Source: Streptomyces sp. PH10-H1 (GTDB taxonomy: Bacteria > Actinomycetota > Actinomycetes > Streptomycetales > Streptomycetaceae). From it: DNA of 64,000 nt. The stretch spans positions 30,501-94,500 of the forward strand of contig NZ_JASISZ010000017.1 in NCBI RefSeq assembly GCF_030063355.1, in the 5' to 3' direction. Positions 7,652 to 15,890 of this stretch are shown here, piece by piece. Numbering within the stretch: position 1 is the first letter of the stretch; every line of letters starts with the position of its first letter. The notes below the pieces were generated by a model. The model was given only the letters and a program-made list of their open reading frames with translations. It was not told where the DNA came from and ran no database searches. The position numbers and the translations under genes are program-made.

Positions 7652-8768
7652 CGAGAACTCGTCAGAAGCATCACGCGCCGGGCTCGCGCATCAGCTCACC
7701 GCGTCGGGAGTGCTGCACACTCCGGCGTGGGAGGCAGCCGTGATGTCCGTTCCCCGAGAAGCTTTCCTGTCCGATGGGTGGTTCGAGCACGAGGGCGGAG
7801 GCTGGTACCGGCCCGCGTTTCTCTCAGACTCTGCGGAACGGCTCGGTCGGGTCTACGAGGACGACACCTTGGTCACCCAATTGGCCGGCGCAGTCTTCCC
7901 CCGCCAGGTCGAGGGACGCATCACGCAGCACCCGTCCTCTTCGTCCACCCTTCCCAGCTTGGTCGTGCGGATGCTCGAAGCGCTCCAGGTGTCCCCCGGT
8001 GCCCGAGTCCTGGAAATCGGCACCGGCACCGGCTACTCCACCGCCATGCTGACGCACGTACTCGGCGACGAGCAGGTGACATCCATCGAGGTGGACAGGG
8101 ACGTGTCCTCACGTGCCTCAGTGGCCCTCGCAGGGCTGGACTACTGGCCCACCCTGATCGTGGGGGACGGGCTTGTCGGCTACAAGGACGGCAGCCCGTA
8201 TGACCGCGTGATCGCTACGTGCGGGGTGCACACGGTTCCGCCTGAGTGGATCGAGCAGACCCGCCCCGGAGGCGAAATCCTGGTGACGGTCTGCGGATGG
8301 ATGAACGCCTCCGAACTCGTTCGCCTCACGGTGGCCGACGACGGCACAGCCAGCGGCCCGATTCTCGGCGGGCACGTCTCGTTCATGCTTGCTCGCCCGC
8401 ACCAACCTCCGGCCCTCGGAATGCTCCCCGATCTCGACCAGGGCGACGCTACGCCAACGGCCATCGGCGCGAACCTGCTGGAATCGTGGACAGGCCGGTT
8501 CCTCGCTCAGTTCGCCGCCCCAAGAACCCAGCGCCTCACGCTCCCTCGGAACGGCAGGGACGAACACGTGTTCATCGATGTCGACGCCGGAGCATGGGCA
8601 GTCCTGTTCGAGGACCATGGCCAATGGATGGTGCGGCAGGGGGGGACAACCCGCCTGTGGGATTCGATCGCCGAGACGCTCACCAAATGGCACGCGGCAG
8701 GAGAGCCCCCAGCAGAACAGCTAAGCCTGCACGTCGGACCGCACGGGCAGCACATCACCTGGGACTGA
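7644..8768 (+). CDS. tgmC: PIMT-like methyltransferase of the ATP-grasp RiPP cluster
   Basis: The protein has 374 aa. The SAM-binding motif [16 protein letters not shown] lies near residues 120-135, and the protein shows the protein-L-isoaspartate O-methyltransferase layout ([12 protein letters not shown] before it, then VGDG and [16 protein letters not shown]). A C-terminal extension of about 120 residues is typical of graspetide-associated enzymes. In characterised pimtides such enzymes methylate a core Asp, which then closes to an aspartimide. The GTG at 7644 lies inside the end of the ligase gene (8 bp overlap) and is preferred to upstream frames. Confidence 0.9.
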   Translation: MSSENSSEASRAGLAHQLTASGVLHTPAWEAAVMSVPREAFLSDGWFEHEGGGWYRPAFLSDSAERLGRVYEDDTLVTQLAGAVFPRQVEGRITQHPSSSSTLPSLVVRMLEALQVSPGARVLEIGTGTGYSTAMLTHVLGDEQVTSIEVDRDVSSRASVALAGLDYWPTLIVGDGLVGYKDGSPYDRVIATCGVHTVPPEWIEQTRPGGEILVTVCGWMNASELVRLTVADDGTASGPILGGHVSFMLARPHQPPALGMLPDLDQGDATPTAIGANLLESWTGRFLAQFAAPRTQRLTLPRNGRDEHVFIDVDAGAWAVLFEDHGQWMVRQGGTTRLWDSIAETLTKWHAAGEPPAEQLSLHVGPHGQHITWD

Positions 8769-8809
8769 CAGGCGCACGGGCAGTCCCAAATGTGCCAGTA
8801 TGAGATGCG

Positions 8810-8848
8810 GCCCCGGCTGGCCCTCCCCCCCGTGGGCTCGGCCGGGGC
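8810..8848 (+). terminator. Terminator after the graspetide cluster
   Basis: Arms GCCCCGGC (8810-8817) and GCCGGGGC (8841-8848) pair over 8 bp and are followed by TTCC. A second small repeat (GGGACTG at 8761-8767, CAGTCCC at 8781-8787) straddles the stop of the methyltransferase gene. Confidence 0.55.
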
Positions 8849-8931
8849 TTCCCTATGCCTATGACCATGCGGAAGCCGCAGCCGGACGGCGCAGAGAGCG
8901 CCGACGAGAGTAGGTGTGTGAGCGAGGCTTG

Positions 8932-9138
8932 ACCGGTGTCAAGCAGAAACTGCTCGCGGCGCACCGGGCCGGGATCACGACCGTGATCATCCCGAAGCGC
9001 AATGAGCCCGACCTGGACGACGTGCCCGCCGAGATCCTGGAGAAGCTCGACGTCCACCCGGTCTCCGACGTCCGGCAGGTGCTGAAGCTGGCACTGGAGC
9101 CGGCGACGGCCGCGGTGCGGGTGCCCGTCGCGGCGTAG
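8932..9138 (+). pseudogene. lon: 3' fragment of a Lon protease gene
   Basis: The frame from GVKQKLLAAHRAGITTVIIP through LDVHPVSDVRQVLKLAL matches the last ~68 residues of Lon (the end of the Ser-Lys protease domain and tail). The catalytic Ser lies upstream and is missing; the conserved Lys would normally be around the first residues. Upstream of about 8932 the homology stops dead: the preceding bases carry a stop codon (TGA 8930-8932) and no Lon sequence. This looks like the chromosomal side of an insertion into, or replacement of, lon. A 5' part may remain left of the window. Confidence 0.8.
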
Positions 9139-9178
9139 GACGGAAGCGGCGCACGGCGGAAGCAGTGCACGGCGGGAC

Positions 9179-9229
9179 ATGACGGTGGGGTGGAGCGGTC
9201 CGCGAAGGACCGTTCCACCCCACCGTCAT
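9179..9229. terminator. Strong bidirectional terminator hairpin
   Basis: The arms 9179-9201 and 9207-9229 pair over 23 bp with one mismatch around a 5 nt loop. The hairpin lies between the rightward lon fragment and the leftward lysozyme gene, so it probably ended transcription from both sides. Confidence 0.8.
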
Positions 9230-9250
9230 CGTGGCATCGGGTGCCCCGTG

Positions 9251-10120
9251 TCACCCGTTGGCGAAGGCCTGCAGACGGTCGTAGGCCCCGTTGAAGCGGT
9301 CCTGGTCACCGGGGAAGACGCCGGCGTCGGAGTACTGCCAGATGGTGTGGAAGCCCCAGCCGGCCGGGAGGGTCCCGACGCTGGTGGAGTAGCGGGCTAT
9401 CCACAGCGGGTTGTTGCCCGCGAAGGCGCCGCTGTTGCCGGTGCAGGAGGACCACCAGTTGGTGGAGGTGTAGATGGTCGGGTAGCGGCCGGTACGGGCG
9501 GCGTACTGGTTGCTGAAGGAGGCGATCCAGTTGACCATCCCGCCGGCGCTCAGGCCGTAACAGGTGGCGCCGTACGGGTTGTACTCGATGTCGAGCGCGC
9601 CCGGCAGCGTCTTGCCGTCACCGGACCAGCCGCCGCCGTGGTTGACGAAGTAGTCCGCCTGGGTGGCGCCGCTGGAGACGTTGGGCAGCGCGAAGTGGTA
9701 CGAGCCGCGGATCATCCCGACGTTGTACGAGCCGTTGTACTGCTGGGCGAAGTAGGGATTGGTGTACGAGGTGCCCTCGGTGGCCTTGATGTAGGCGAAC
9801 CGTCCGCCGTTGGACCACGCCGCCGACCAGTCGACGTTCCCCTGGTAGCCGCTGACGTCCATGCCCGGAGTCTGCGTGACCAGTGGGGTGATCACGTTTC
9901 CGGTGGCGCTGCCGCTCTCGTGGGCGCGGATGGTCGAGCCCATCCAGTCCAGTACCGGGTGGGTCATCGGACCGCTGCCGGCCGCCGGGCCGGCCGCGCT
10001 CGCGGCGTTCGGCATCGTGAATAGGAGGGCGAGGAGGGTGACGAGCAGCCCGGCCGCGAAGGCGGGCCGGGTGCCGAAGAATCCTGGTCTGTGCACGGCG
10101 GAATGGGCTCCGAAGGACAT
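9251..10120 (-). CDS. Secreted GH25 lysozyme (1,4-beta-N-acetylmuramidase)
   Basis: The product has 289 aa. A signal peptide covers about residues 1-42: Arg-containing N-region, hydrophobic AAGLLVTLLALLF, cleavage near AASA. The GH25 domain starts at GMDVSGYQGNVDW, with the first acidic residue of the family. ALDIEYNPYG carries the Asp-Ile-Glu catalytic pair, and the end has WGFHTIWQYSDAG and QDRFNG. It cleaves the MurNAc-GlcNAc bond of peptidoglycan outside the cell. The ATG at 10120 has GGAGG five bases upstream and beats an upstream GTG at 10159. Confidence 0.92.
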   Translation of the reverse strand: MSFGAHSAVHRPGFFGTRPAFAAGLLVTLLALLFTMPNAASAAGPAAGSGPMTHPVLDWMGSTIRAHESGSATGNVITPLVTQTPGMDVSGYQGNVDWSAAWSNGGRFAYIKATEGTSYTNPYFAQQYNGSYNVGMIRGSYHFALPNVSSGATQADYFVNHGGGWSGDGKTLPGALDIEYNPYGATCYGLSAGGMVNWIASFSNQYAARTGRYPTIYTSTNWWSSCTGNSGAFAGNNPLWIARYSTSVGTLPAGWGFHTIWQYSDAGVFPGDQDRFNGAYDRLQAFANG

Positions 10121-10282
10121 GAGTGCCTCCAGTGGGGGACGGGGCCTGACGCACACCATGGCTTTGGGATGGCCATGACAGGATGAAGGTAGGGGCGGAA
10201 ACTACGCGCGTGGAAGAGCCTCCGGGAACCGCCGTTGGTCTACACCTACGAAATACTTGAGCAGCTGCGGGAACGACGATCG

Positions 10283-10310
10283 CTGAAAGAAACTTTCAGC
10301 CCCCTGAAAG
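10283..10310. promoter_or_regulatory. Palindromic operator with an extra half-site before the MarR gene
   Basis: CTGAAAG (10283-10289), AAA, CTTTCAG (10293-10299) form a perfect 7-3-7 palindrome. A third CTGAAAG (10304-10310) follows. The set ends 9 bp before the MarR start codon. MarR proteins commonly bind such sites in their own promoter; autoregulation is inferred. Confidence 0.55.
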
Positions 10311-10319
10311 CGGAGCGCT

Positions 10320-10757
10320 GTGGACGAGCAGATGGAAGCCCTGGAACGCGAGCTGACGGTGTTCTACCGGCGCGCCCGCGCGTCCTCCGGTGAGATGGCC
10401 CGGGAACTGCACCCGGAACTGGAGCCCGCGGCCTATGGACTCCTCGTCCGGCTCCAGGAATCCGAGCCCGAGCGCGCCACCGACCTCGCCGCGTACTTCG
10501 GCGTCGGCAAGGCCACCATGAGCCGGCAGCTGCGCGCGCTGGAGGAGCTGGGGCTCATCACCCGCGAGCCGGATCCGGCCGACGGCCGCGCCTTCCTTAT
10601 GCGGATGACGGACGAGGGCCGCGAGCGCTTCTCGCGCGTGCGCGCGGCGCGGCGGTCCCGCTACGTCAGCCGGCTCGCCGCCTGGGACCGCGGCGAGGTC
10701 AGCGAACTGGCCCGGCTGCTGCACCGGCTGAACGAGCTTCAGGGCTCGGAGGACTGA
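10320..10757 (+). CDS. MarR-family transcriptional regulator
   Basis: The protein has 145 aa, normal for the family. The winged helix spans about residues 40-110 (ERATDLAAYFGVGKATMSRQLRALEELGLI, then the wing REPDPADGRAFLMRMTDEG). Flanking helices serve dimerisation. The GTG at 10320 has GGAG just upstream; an in-frame ATG at 10332 is an alternative. It ends against the convergent PP2C-like gene. A palindromic site in its own leader suggests autorepression. The ligand is unknown. Confidence 0.92.
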   Translation: MDEQMEALERELTVFYRRARASSGEMARELHPELEPAAYGLLVRLQESEPERATDLAAYFGVGKATMSRQLRALEELGLITREPDPADGRAFLMRMTDEGRERFSRVRAARRSRYVSRLAAWDRGEVSELARLLHRLNELQGSED

Positions 10758-10787
10758 GGGACGGGGCGGGACGGGGCGGGACGGGGC
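10758..10787. repeat. Three tandem 10 bp repeats
   Basis: GGGACGGGGC occurs three times without interruption (10758-10767, 10768-10777, 10778-10787), beginning directly after the MarR stop codon. It is a simple slippage repeat between convergent genes, with no coding role. Confidence 0.75.
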
Positions 10788-10823
10788 GTGTTCCGGGGTT
10801 TCGCCCGGACGGCGCCCGGGGCG

Positions 10824-11594
10824 TCAGAGCTCCACGAGGGCGGCCGTCGCGTCGTCGAAGGGCTTGCCGCGCGGGACGGCGCGGCCCTCGGGGTCGGCGG
10901 ACTCCGCGGCGCGGACGCGCCGGATCAGCTCCTGTGGTCCCTGCTCGCGCAGCAGCGCGAAGGTCCCGGCCCAGTCGTCCGAGCGGAAGACCTCCACCAG
11001 CCGCGTCGCCCCGTCGCTCAGGGCCGCGAACGCGCGGACGCCGGAACGCGGTGTGCTGCCGGTGACCGCGCGGGACACCACCGAGGGATCGGCGGCGGCG
11101 GTGAAGAAGCCGCCCTCGGCATTGCGCAGGGCGGAAACGGCCCGGCCCTCGGCGACGAGCCGGTCGATGCGGTCGTCGAGAACCGGCGTGATCTTGCCGT
11201 CGGGGGCTTCGAGGAGCAGGACGGAATCGGAGAGCACCAGATGCTCCACGGTGTCCTGATTCCACCGGGTCGTGACCACGGTGGCCTGCGGAGTGAGCGG
11301 GTGAGAAAGATCACAGGTGTCGCTGTGCGCCGCCGCCGTTCGGTCAATTGCGGACGCCAAGCAGTCGGAGAGTGTCATGTCCGTTCGCGAAACGGACAGT
11401 TCGAGCAGTGCACCGCCGAGCCGGGCGACGAACCACGGTACCGAGTGGACGCAGTCGCCATTGCCGGGCCGCGGCGTCACGCCGTCCAGGAGCACCAACG
11501 TGCCACCCTGCCCGGAAGCGGGCAGGGCCAGCGAGAAGAAGTCCTCGTTGGGGCGTTCGGGGGTGCCGGGCTCGGTGCTGCTCTCGATGCGCAT
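10824..11594 (-). CDS. PP2C-like protein phosphatase
   Basis: The product has 256 aa from the ATG at 11594; a frame from 11675 would add 27 poorly typed residues. PPM/PP2C metal-binding motifs are visible in order: PNEDFFSLAL near residue 16, LVLLDGVTP near 35, LVLSDS near 130, AALSDGAT near 194 and DDATAALVEL at the end. These place Asp residues for two Mn/Mg ions that attack phospho-Ser/Thr. No sensor domain or membrane segment is seen. The gene is divergent from the conservon kinase gene, so a link to that signalling system is possible. Confidence 0.75.
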   Translation of the reverse strand: MRIESSTEPGTPERPNEDFFSLALPASGQGGTLVLLDGVTPRPGNGDCVHSVPWFVARLGGALLELSVSRTDMTLSDCLASAIDRTAAAHSDTCDLSHPLTPQATVVTTRWNQDTVEHLVLSDSVLLLEAPDGKITPVLDDRIDRLVAEGRAVSALRNAEGGFFTAAADPSVVSRAVTGSTPRSGVRAFAALSDGATRLVEVFRSDDWAGTFALLREQGPQELIRRVRAAESADPEGRAVPRGKPFDDATAALVEL

Positions 11595-11894
11595 GCGACA
11601 AGTCTGCCGGACCGCCGTTCGAACCGTTTGGTCTGTACCTGGCGCCGTCCTTCGCATGTCCTGATACTGCTCCAATACCGCCTGACGTGGGGGGATCGGG
11701 TGCGGGCGGGCATCCTGCCAGGACGTGGGCGCGACGCCAAACCCACCCCGCTTTCACGGATTGAGACATTCCGCGCCGGACTTGTCCGTCAACTCATGCG
11801 TGCGATTCACTCGTTCGGGTGTCGGGGAGGGGGACGCGCGGCCCCGTCTACAACGGGCTGAGAAGGTCGGGCCCATTGACCAGGCGAGACGGGA
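11595..11894. promoter_or_regulatory. Divergent region between PP2C-like gene and conservon
   Basis: About 300 bp without a convincing gene separates the leftward phosphatase and the rightward conservon. It must hold both promoters. I see no clear palindrome or strong -35/-10 pair. Confidence 0.35.
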
Positions 11895-14342
11895 TTGCGA
11901 GCTCCGGTGCGAAGACGACGTGAAACGCGCGACGGGGTCCCCCCCGCGGTGGGCAAAGGACGGGTGCGCCGACGACTGCTGGGTGCCCTGTTGGTCTGTG
12001 CTGTCCTCCTACCGGCCGCGGCCGCGCCCGGCGTGGCAGCCGCCGTGGGCGATCTGTCCGACGCGCAGGACCAGGTGGGAAGCGCCGAGTTGGCCATCCG
12101 GGCCATCTCCCTGGCGCACTCGCTGGCCGATGAACGCGACGACATGGCCGCCTTCGTCGCGGGCGGCCGCTCCACCGCCCCCGGAACCGGCGCCCCCGGG
12201 CTGTCGGAATCGCAGCGCAACCGGGTGGACCGGCAGGCGCAGGGCGTCTCGGCGGACCCGGGCACCCGCGCCGATCTGCGCGATCTGCTGGCCACCCTCC
12301 CGCAGATCCGTCAGGACACGCTGACCGGCACCGGTACGCCGCAGGCCGTCGTGACCGCGTACGCCCCGCTCCTCGACGCGCTGGGCCGCGTCGCAGGACC
12401 GGTCGTCCCCCCGCTCAGCCGCGCCACCGCGCTGGCTGCCAAGGAGCGCGGGCTCCTGGTGAGCGCGCTCGTCGGGAGCGGCAGCCAGCGGCCGCTGGCC
12501 ACCGATGCGCAGACCGCCGCCGTGCAGGAGCGGGCCGCACTCGCCGACTTCCGCGCCACAGCTCCCCAGGAACGGCGCGACCAGTACAACCAGACCGTCA
12601 CCGGCGCGGACGTCTCCGAGGCCGAACGCGATATCCAGCTCCTCACCGACCAGCCGCAGTTGACCGGCGCCGACCGGGCGCTCGGCGCGGCCAAGGTGAA
12701 GGCCGCGCTCACCGCCCGGATCGGGCTGATGCGCAGCGTCGAATCCTCCCTCGCCACCGCCGGGGCCGACGCGGCGCGGGAGCGGCGCGACGACGCGGTG
12801 ACCGCCCTCGAACTGCGCGTCGCCCTCACCGCGCTGTGCCTGATCATCACCGTCGGGATCCTGGTCTCCGCCGCCCGCTCCCTCACCCGGCCGCTCGCCG
12901 CGCTGCACCGCTTCGCGCAGGGCAGGACCGACGAGGCGCGGGTGGTCGGCATCGACGAGTTCGCGGCGGTCGCCCGCCGTATCAACGTGCTCGTCACGGA
13001 ACTGCGCGCCGTACAGGCCAGGGGCCTGGAACTCGGCGCGGAGAACACCCGGCTGCTCGGGATCCGCGACGCGCTGGCCGCCGAGCGCGACAGCCTGCTG
13101 CGCCGGCGGGACGCGGCCGGCGCCAGGACCGGCACCGTCCAGTCCGGTGCGCACAGCACGTACGTCAACCTGTCGCTGCGCACCCTGGGCCTGGTCGAGC
13201 GGCAACTCGCCCTGATCGAGGGCCTGGAGGAACGCGAGCAGGACCCGGACCATCTGGAGACGCTCTTCCGGCTGGACCACCTCGCCACCCGGATGCGCCG
13301 CAACAGCGAGAACCTGCTGGTCCTCGCGGGCGCCGAACACGGCCACGGCGGGGTCACCGCCAAACCGGTGCCGCTGGTCGATGTGACCCGCGCCGCGATC
13401 TCCGAGATCGAGCGCTATGAGCGGGTACGGATCCAGGTCCTGCCCGGCGGGCACCTCGCCGGACACGCGGCCGACGACACCAGCCACCTCATCGCCGAAC
13501 TGCTCGACAACGCCACCTCGTTCTCGCCGCCGCAGGCCGAGGTCCAGCTCTCCGGCTGGATGCTGGAGAACGGCGAGGTCATGATCTCCGTCGAGGACAC
13601 CGGCATCGGCGCCCCGCCGGAACGGCTCGCCGAGCTGAACGCCCTGCTCACCGACCCCGAGCCGGCCGCGCCGGGCGACGCGACCGGCATGGGCCTGTAC
13701 GTCGTTGCCCGCCTCGCCGCGCGGCACGGGATCCGCGTCCAGCTCCGCGAGCAGAAGCAGGGCGGCATCGCTGCCGTCGTCATCCTGCCCCGCCAACTGC
13801 TCGCCGTCATCCGGCCGGACGAGGCACCCTCCACCCCGGTGGAAGCCGCGATCGCGGGCGAACCGATGCCGGTGCCGGCGCCCGGGGTCTCCCCGGAAGC
13901 GCTTCCGGCGGGACCGGGCCCGGCGGCCGGTACGGATCGGGGAACCGGCGCGGAGCACACCCGCCCGGGGGAGGGCCGGTCCGACGGGAACGAGGCCCGG
14001 TCGCGCCACTCCCGGGCCGATGACACCGGCGTCCGGGTCCCCGCTCCCGCTCCCGAGCCGGAGCCGGAGCCGGCGCCCGAGGGGGAGGGCATCACCGGCA
14101 AGGGCCTGCCGCAGCGCGTGCCGCGCAGCAGCGGACTGACGGGGGAGCCGGCCGCGCGGCGGCCGGAGCGGACAGGACCGGTGGACGCGGAGGCGCTGCG
14201 GCGCAAGTTCGGCGGCCTCCAACAGGGGCTGCGGGAGGGACGGCGGGTCGCCGAACAGGAGACTGGAGCGGCAGAACCGGGGAACGCAGGACCAACGGGG
14301 GAAACAGGCGCAGCTGAAACCGTCGAGGAGGCGAGCCGTTGA
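11895..14342 (+). CDS. Conservon membrane histidine-kinase-like protein CvnA
   Basis: The protein has up to 815 aa. The first membrane segment lies near residues 28-50 and the second near 307-328, bracketing an extracytoplasmic sensor region. A HAMP-like stretch (RPLAALHRFAQGRTDEARVVG) follows, then a helical region ending LDHLATRMRRNSENLLVLAG. The HATPase domain (about 530-640) has ELLDNATSFSPP, VEDTGIGAPP and GMGLYVV. A Pro/Glu-rich tail ends in RKFGGLQQG. The family senses signals and works with small CvnB-D partners at the membrane. The start is uncertain: TTG 11895 or GTG 11907. Confidence 0.9.
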   Translation: MRAPVRRRRETRDGVPPAVGKGRVRRRLLGALLVCAVLLPAAAAPGVAAAVGDLSDAQDQVGSAELAIRAISLAHSLADERDDMAAFVAGGRSTAPGTGAPGLSESQRNRVDRQAQGVSADPGTRADLRDLLATLPQIRQDTLTGTGTPQAVVTAYAPLLDALGRVAGPVVPPLSRATALAAKERGLLVSALVGSGSQRPLATDAQTAAVQERAALADFRATAPQERRDQYNQTVTGADVSEAERDIQLLTDQPQLTGADRALGAAKVKAALTARIGLMRSVESSLATAGADAARERRDDAVTALELRVALTALCLIITVGILVSAARSLTRPLAALHRFAQGRTDEARVVGIDEFAAVARRINVLVTELRAVQARGLELGAENTRLLGIRDALAAERDSLLRRRDAAGARTGTVQSGAHSTYVNLSLRTLGLVERQLALIEGLEEREQDPDHLETLFRLDHLATRMRRNSENLLVLAGAEHGHGGVTAKPVPLVDVTRAAISEIERYERVRIQVLPGGHLAGHAADDTSHLIAELLDNATSFSPPQAEVQLSGWMLENGEVMISVEDTGIGAPPERLAELNALLTDPEPAAPGDATGMGLYVVARLAARHGIRVQLREQKQGGIAAVVILPRQLLAVIRPDEAPSTPVEAAIAGEPMPVPAPGVSPEALPAGPGPAAGTDRGTGAEHTRPGEGRSDGNEARSRHSRADDTGVRVPAPAPEPEPEPAPEGEGITGKGLPQRVPRSSGLTGEPAARRPERTGPVDAEALRRKFGGLQQGLREGRRVAEQETGAAEPGNAGPTGETGAAETVEEASR

Positions 14343-14872
14343 ACGCGGCGAGTACAGACACGAAGGACCTGAGCCATGAAGCCCGCAATCTGCGGTGGTT
14401 GCTGAGCAACTTCGTCGAGGAAGTGCCGGGTGTCCACTCGGTCGCCGTGGTCTCCTCCGACGGACTGCTGCTGATCACCTCCGACCCGGACTCCGACCCG
14501 GACCCGGGTTCCGGCCCGGCCCCGGGGGCCGCCGGGCGGAAGCCGCCGGCCGGCCCCGCGGACTCCCGCGCGGACCTCGCCACCGTCGTCTCCGGCCTGG
14601 CCTCCCTCACCGACGGCGCGGCGCGCCTGATGGACGGCGGCAGGGTCCGGCAGACCGCCGTCGCCATGGACGAGGGCAGTCTGTTCGTGATGGCGATCAG
14701 TGATGGATCACTGCTCGGCGTGCACGCCTCGGCGGACTGCGACATGAGCGTCGTCGGCTACCACATGGCCCTGTTCGTCGGCCGGGCCGGACACGTCCTC
14801 ACCCCCGCGCTGCGCAGCGAGCTGCGCCGTACGCAGGAGACCGCCGGCACCGAGAGCGGGGGCGGTCGCTGA
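14339..14872 (+). CDS. Roadblock/LC7 conservon protein CvnB
   Basis: The product has 177 aa, with a TTG start overlapping the cvnA stop by 4 bp (TTGA). The Roadblock/LC7 fold is seen in ARNLRWLLSNFVEEVPGVHSVAVVSSDGLLLI and later LMDGGRVRQTAVAMDEGSLFVMAISDGSLLGV. The usual CvnB is about 140 aa; here an insertion of about 30 Asp/Pro/Gly/Ala-rich residues (near 46-75) interrupts the fold in a loop. CvnB binds the CvnD GTPase and modulates it. Confidence 0.9.
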   Translation: MNAASTDTKDLSHEARNLRWLLSNFVEEVPGVHSVAVVSSDGLLLITSDPDSDPDPGSGPAPGAAGRKPPAGPADSRADLATVVSGLASLTDGAARLMDGGRVRQTAVAMDEGSLFVMAISDGSLLGVHASADCDMSVVGYHMALFVGRAGHVLTPALRSELRRTQETAGTESGGGR

Positions 14873-15261
14873 TGTCCCTGCCCCAACGCGGCGCCGACCG
14901 CCGCACCGCCCGGGTCCGCCCGTACGCGCTGACCGGCGGGCGCACCCGCTTCGGTCATGTGCTGTTCGTCGAGACGTTCGTGGCGAGCATCGACGGACCG
15001 GAGCCGCAGTTCGTGCTGACCGCGGGCCGCTGGGCGGACCGTGTCATGCCGGAGATGCGCGCCATAGTGGAGCTGTGCCGCCGGATGCGCTCGGTGGCGG
15101 AGATCTCGGCGCTGCTGCGGATGCCGCTCGGCGTCGTCCGGGTGCTGCTCAGCGACCTGGCGGACCAGGGAAGGATTCGCGTCTTCGGGACCGGGCACGG
15201 CCCGGGAAGCCCGGATCGCGCGCTGCTCGAAAGGGTGCTCGGTGGACTTCGCAGGCTTTGA
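14872..15261 (+). CDS. DUF742 conservon protein CvnC
   Basis: The product has 129 aa and fits DUF742: RRTARVRPYALTGGRTR near the start, then a winged-helix-like part (ELCRRMRSVAEISALLRMPLGVVRVLLSDLADQGRI). The ATG at 14872 is coupled to the cvnB stop (TGATG). Its end overlaps the cvnD start by 20 bp. In conservons this protein joins the sensor-GTPase complex and may bind DNA or other proteins. Confidence 0.92.
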   Translation: MSLPQRGADRRTARVRPYALTGGRTRFGHVLFVETFVASIDGPEPQFVLTAGRWADRVMPEMRAIVELCRRMRSVAEISALLRMPLGVVRVLLSDLADQGRIRVFGTGHGPGSPDRALLERVLGGLRRL

Positions 15262-15850
15262 GGAGACCGGCCCCACGCAGGAGTGGCAGACGGACCGCGG
15301 GCGCGCCCCCGTCTCCACCAAGATCGTCGTCGCGGGCGGCTTCGGCGTGGGCAAGACGACGTTCGTCGGCGCGGTCTCGGAGATCACCCCGCTCACCACC
15401 GAGGCGGTGATGACGCGGGCCAGCGAGTCGGTCGACGACCTGGGTTCGACGCCGGACAAGACCACGACCACCGTGGCGATGGACTTCGGCCGGATCACCC
15501 TCGACCAGGACCTCGTCCTGTATGTCTTCGGCACGCCGGGCCAGCAGCGCTTCTGGTTCATGTGGGACGACCTGGTGCGCGGCGCGATCGGCGCGATCGT
15601 GCTGGCCGACACCCGCAGGCTGGCCGAGTGCTTTCCCGCGATCGACTACTTCGAGGGCTGCGGCCTGCCGTACATGGTCGCGGTCAACCAGTTCGAGGGC
15701 ACCACGGTGTACACCGAGCAGGACGTCCGCGAGGCGCTCGCCGTACCCCCGCACATCCCGGTGTTGATCTGTGATGCCCGGAAGCGGTATTCGGTAGTGG
15801 AGGCACTCATGGCGCTGGTGGCGCACGCCCTGGCCGAACAGCCGCTCTGA
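15242..15850 (+). CDS. Conservon GTP-binding protein CvnD
   Basis: The product has 202 aa with a P-loop GGFGVGKTTFVG near residue 31, the switch II-like FGTPGQQRF near 94 and NQFEG as a G4-like motif near 142. It is a Ras-like small GTPase of the type that ends conservon operons and reads out the membrane sensor. The GTG at 15242 lies 20 bp inside cvnC, which supports tight coupling of all four genes. Confidence 0.92.
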   Translation: MDFAGFEETGPTQEWQTDRGRAPVSTKIVVAGGFGVGKTTFVGAVSEITPLTTEAVMTRASESVDDLGSTPDKTTTTVAMDFGRITLDQDLVLYVFGTPGQQRFWFMWDDLVRGAIGAIVLADTRRLAECFPAIDYFEGCGLPYMVAVNQFEGTTVYTEQDVREALAVPPHIPVLICDARKRYSVVEALMALVAHALAEQPL

Positions 15851-15890
15851 GCGATACGTTCACATTTTTGACGAAAGCGTGACTCCCATA

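Larger units (their letters stand above)
1..8931. mobile_element. Right part of an AICE-type integrative conjugative element with cargo
   Basis: The block holds a DUF2637 membrane protein, an FtsK/SpoIIIE-type translocase, two small coupled genes and a divergent GntR repressor. This set is typical of pSAM2-like actinomycete integrative conjugative elements, where replication, excision and integrase genes normally follow the Spd-like gene, here beyond the left edge. Everything up to about 8931 looks accessory (DUF397 pair, small ORFs, graspetide cluster). The right limit is inferred from the abrupt start of a lon 3' fragment. No integrase or att repeat is visible, so the extent is an inference and the cargo could be a separate insertion. 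Confidence 0.55.

Noticed and set aside
8855..8932. Tiny 25-codon frame ending at the lon junction
   Set aside because: No ribosome site or homology; its end coincides with the junction by chance or as debris of the insertion.
12009..14222. Open frame of about 740 codons opposite the conservon kinase gene
   Set aside because: No recognisable domain; the codon pattern fits the plus-strand gene only.
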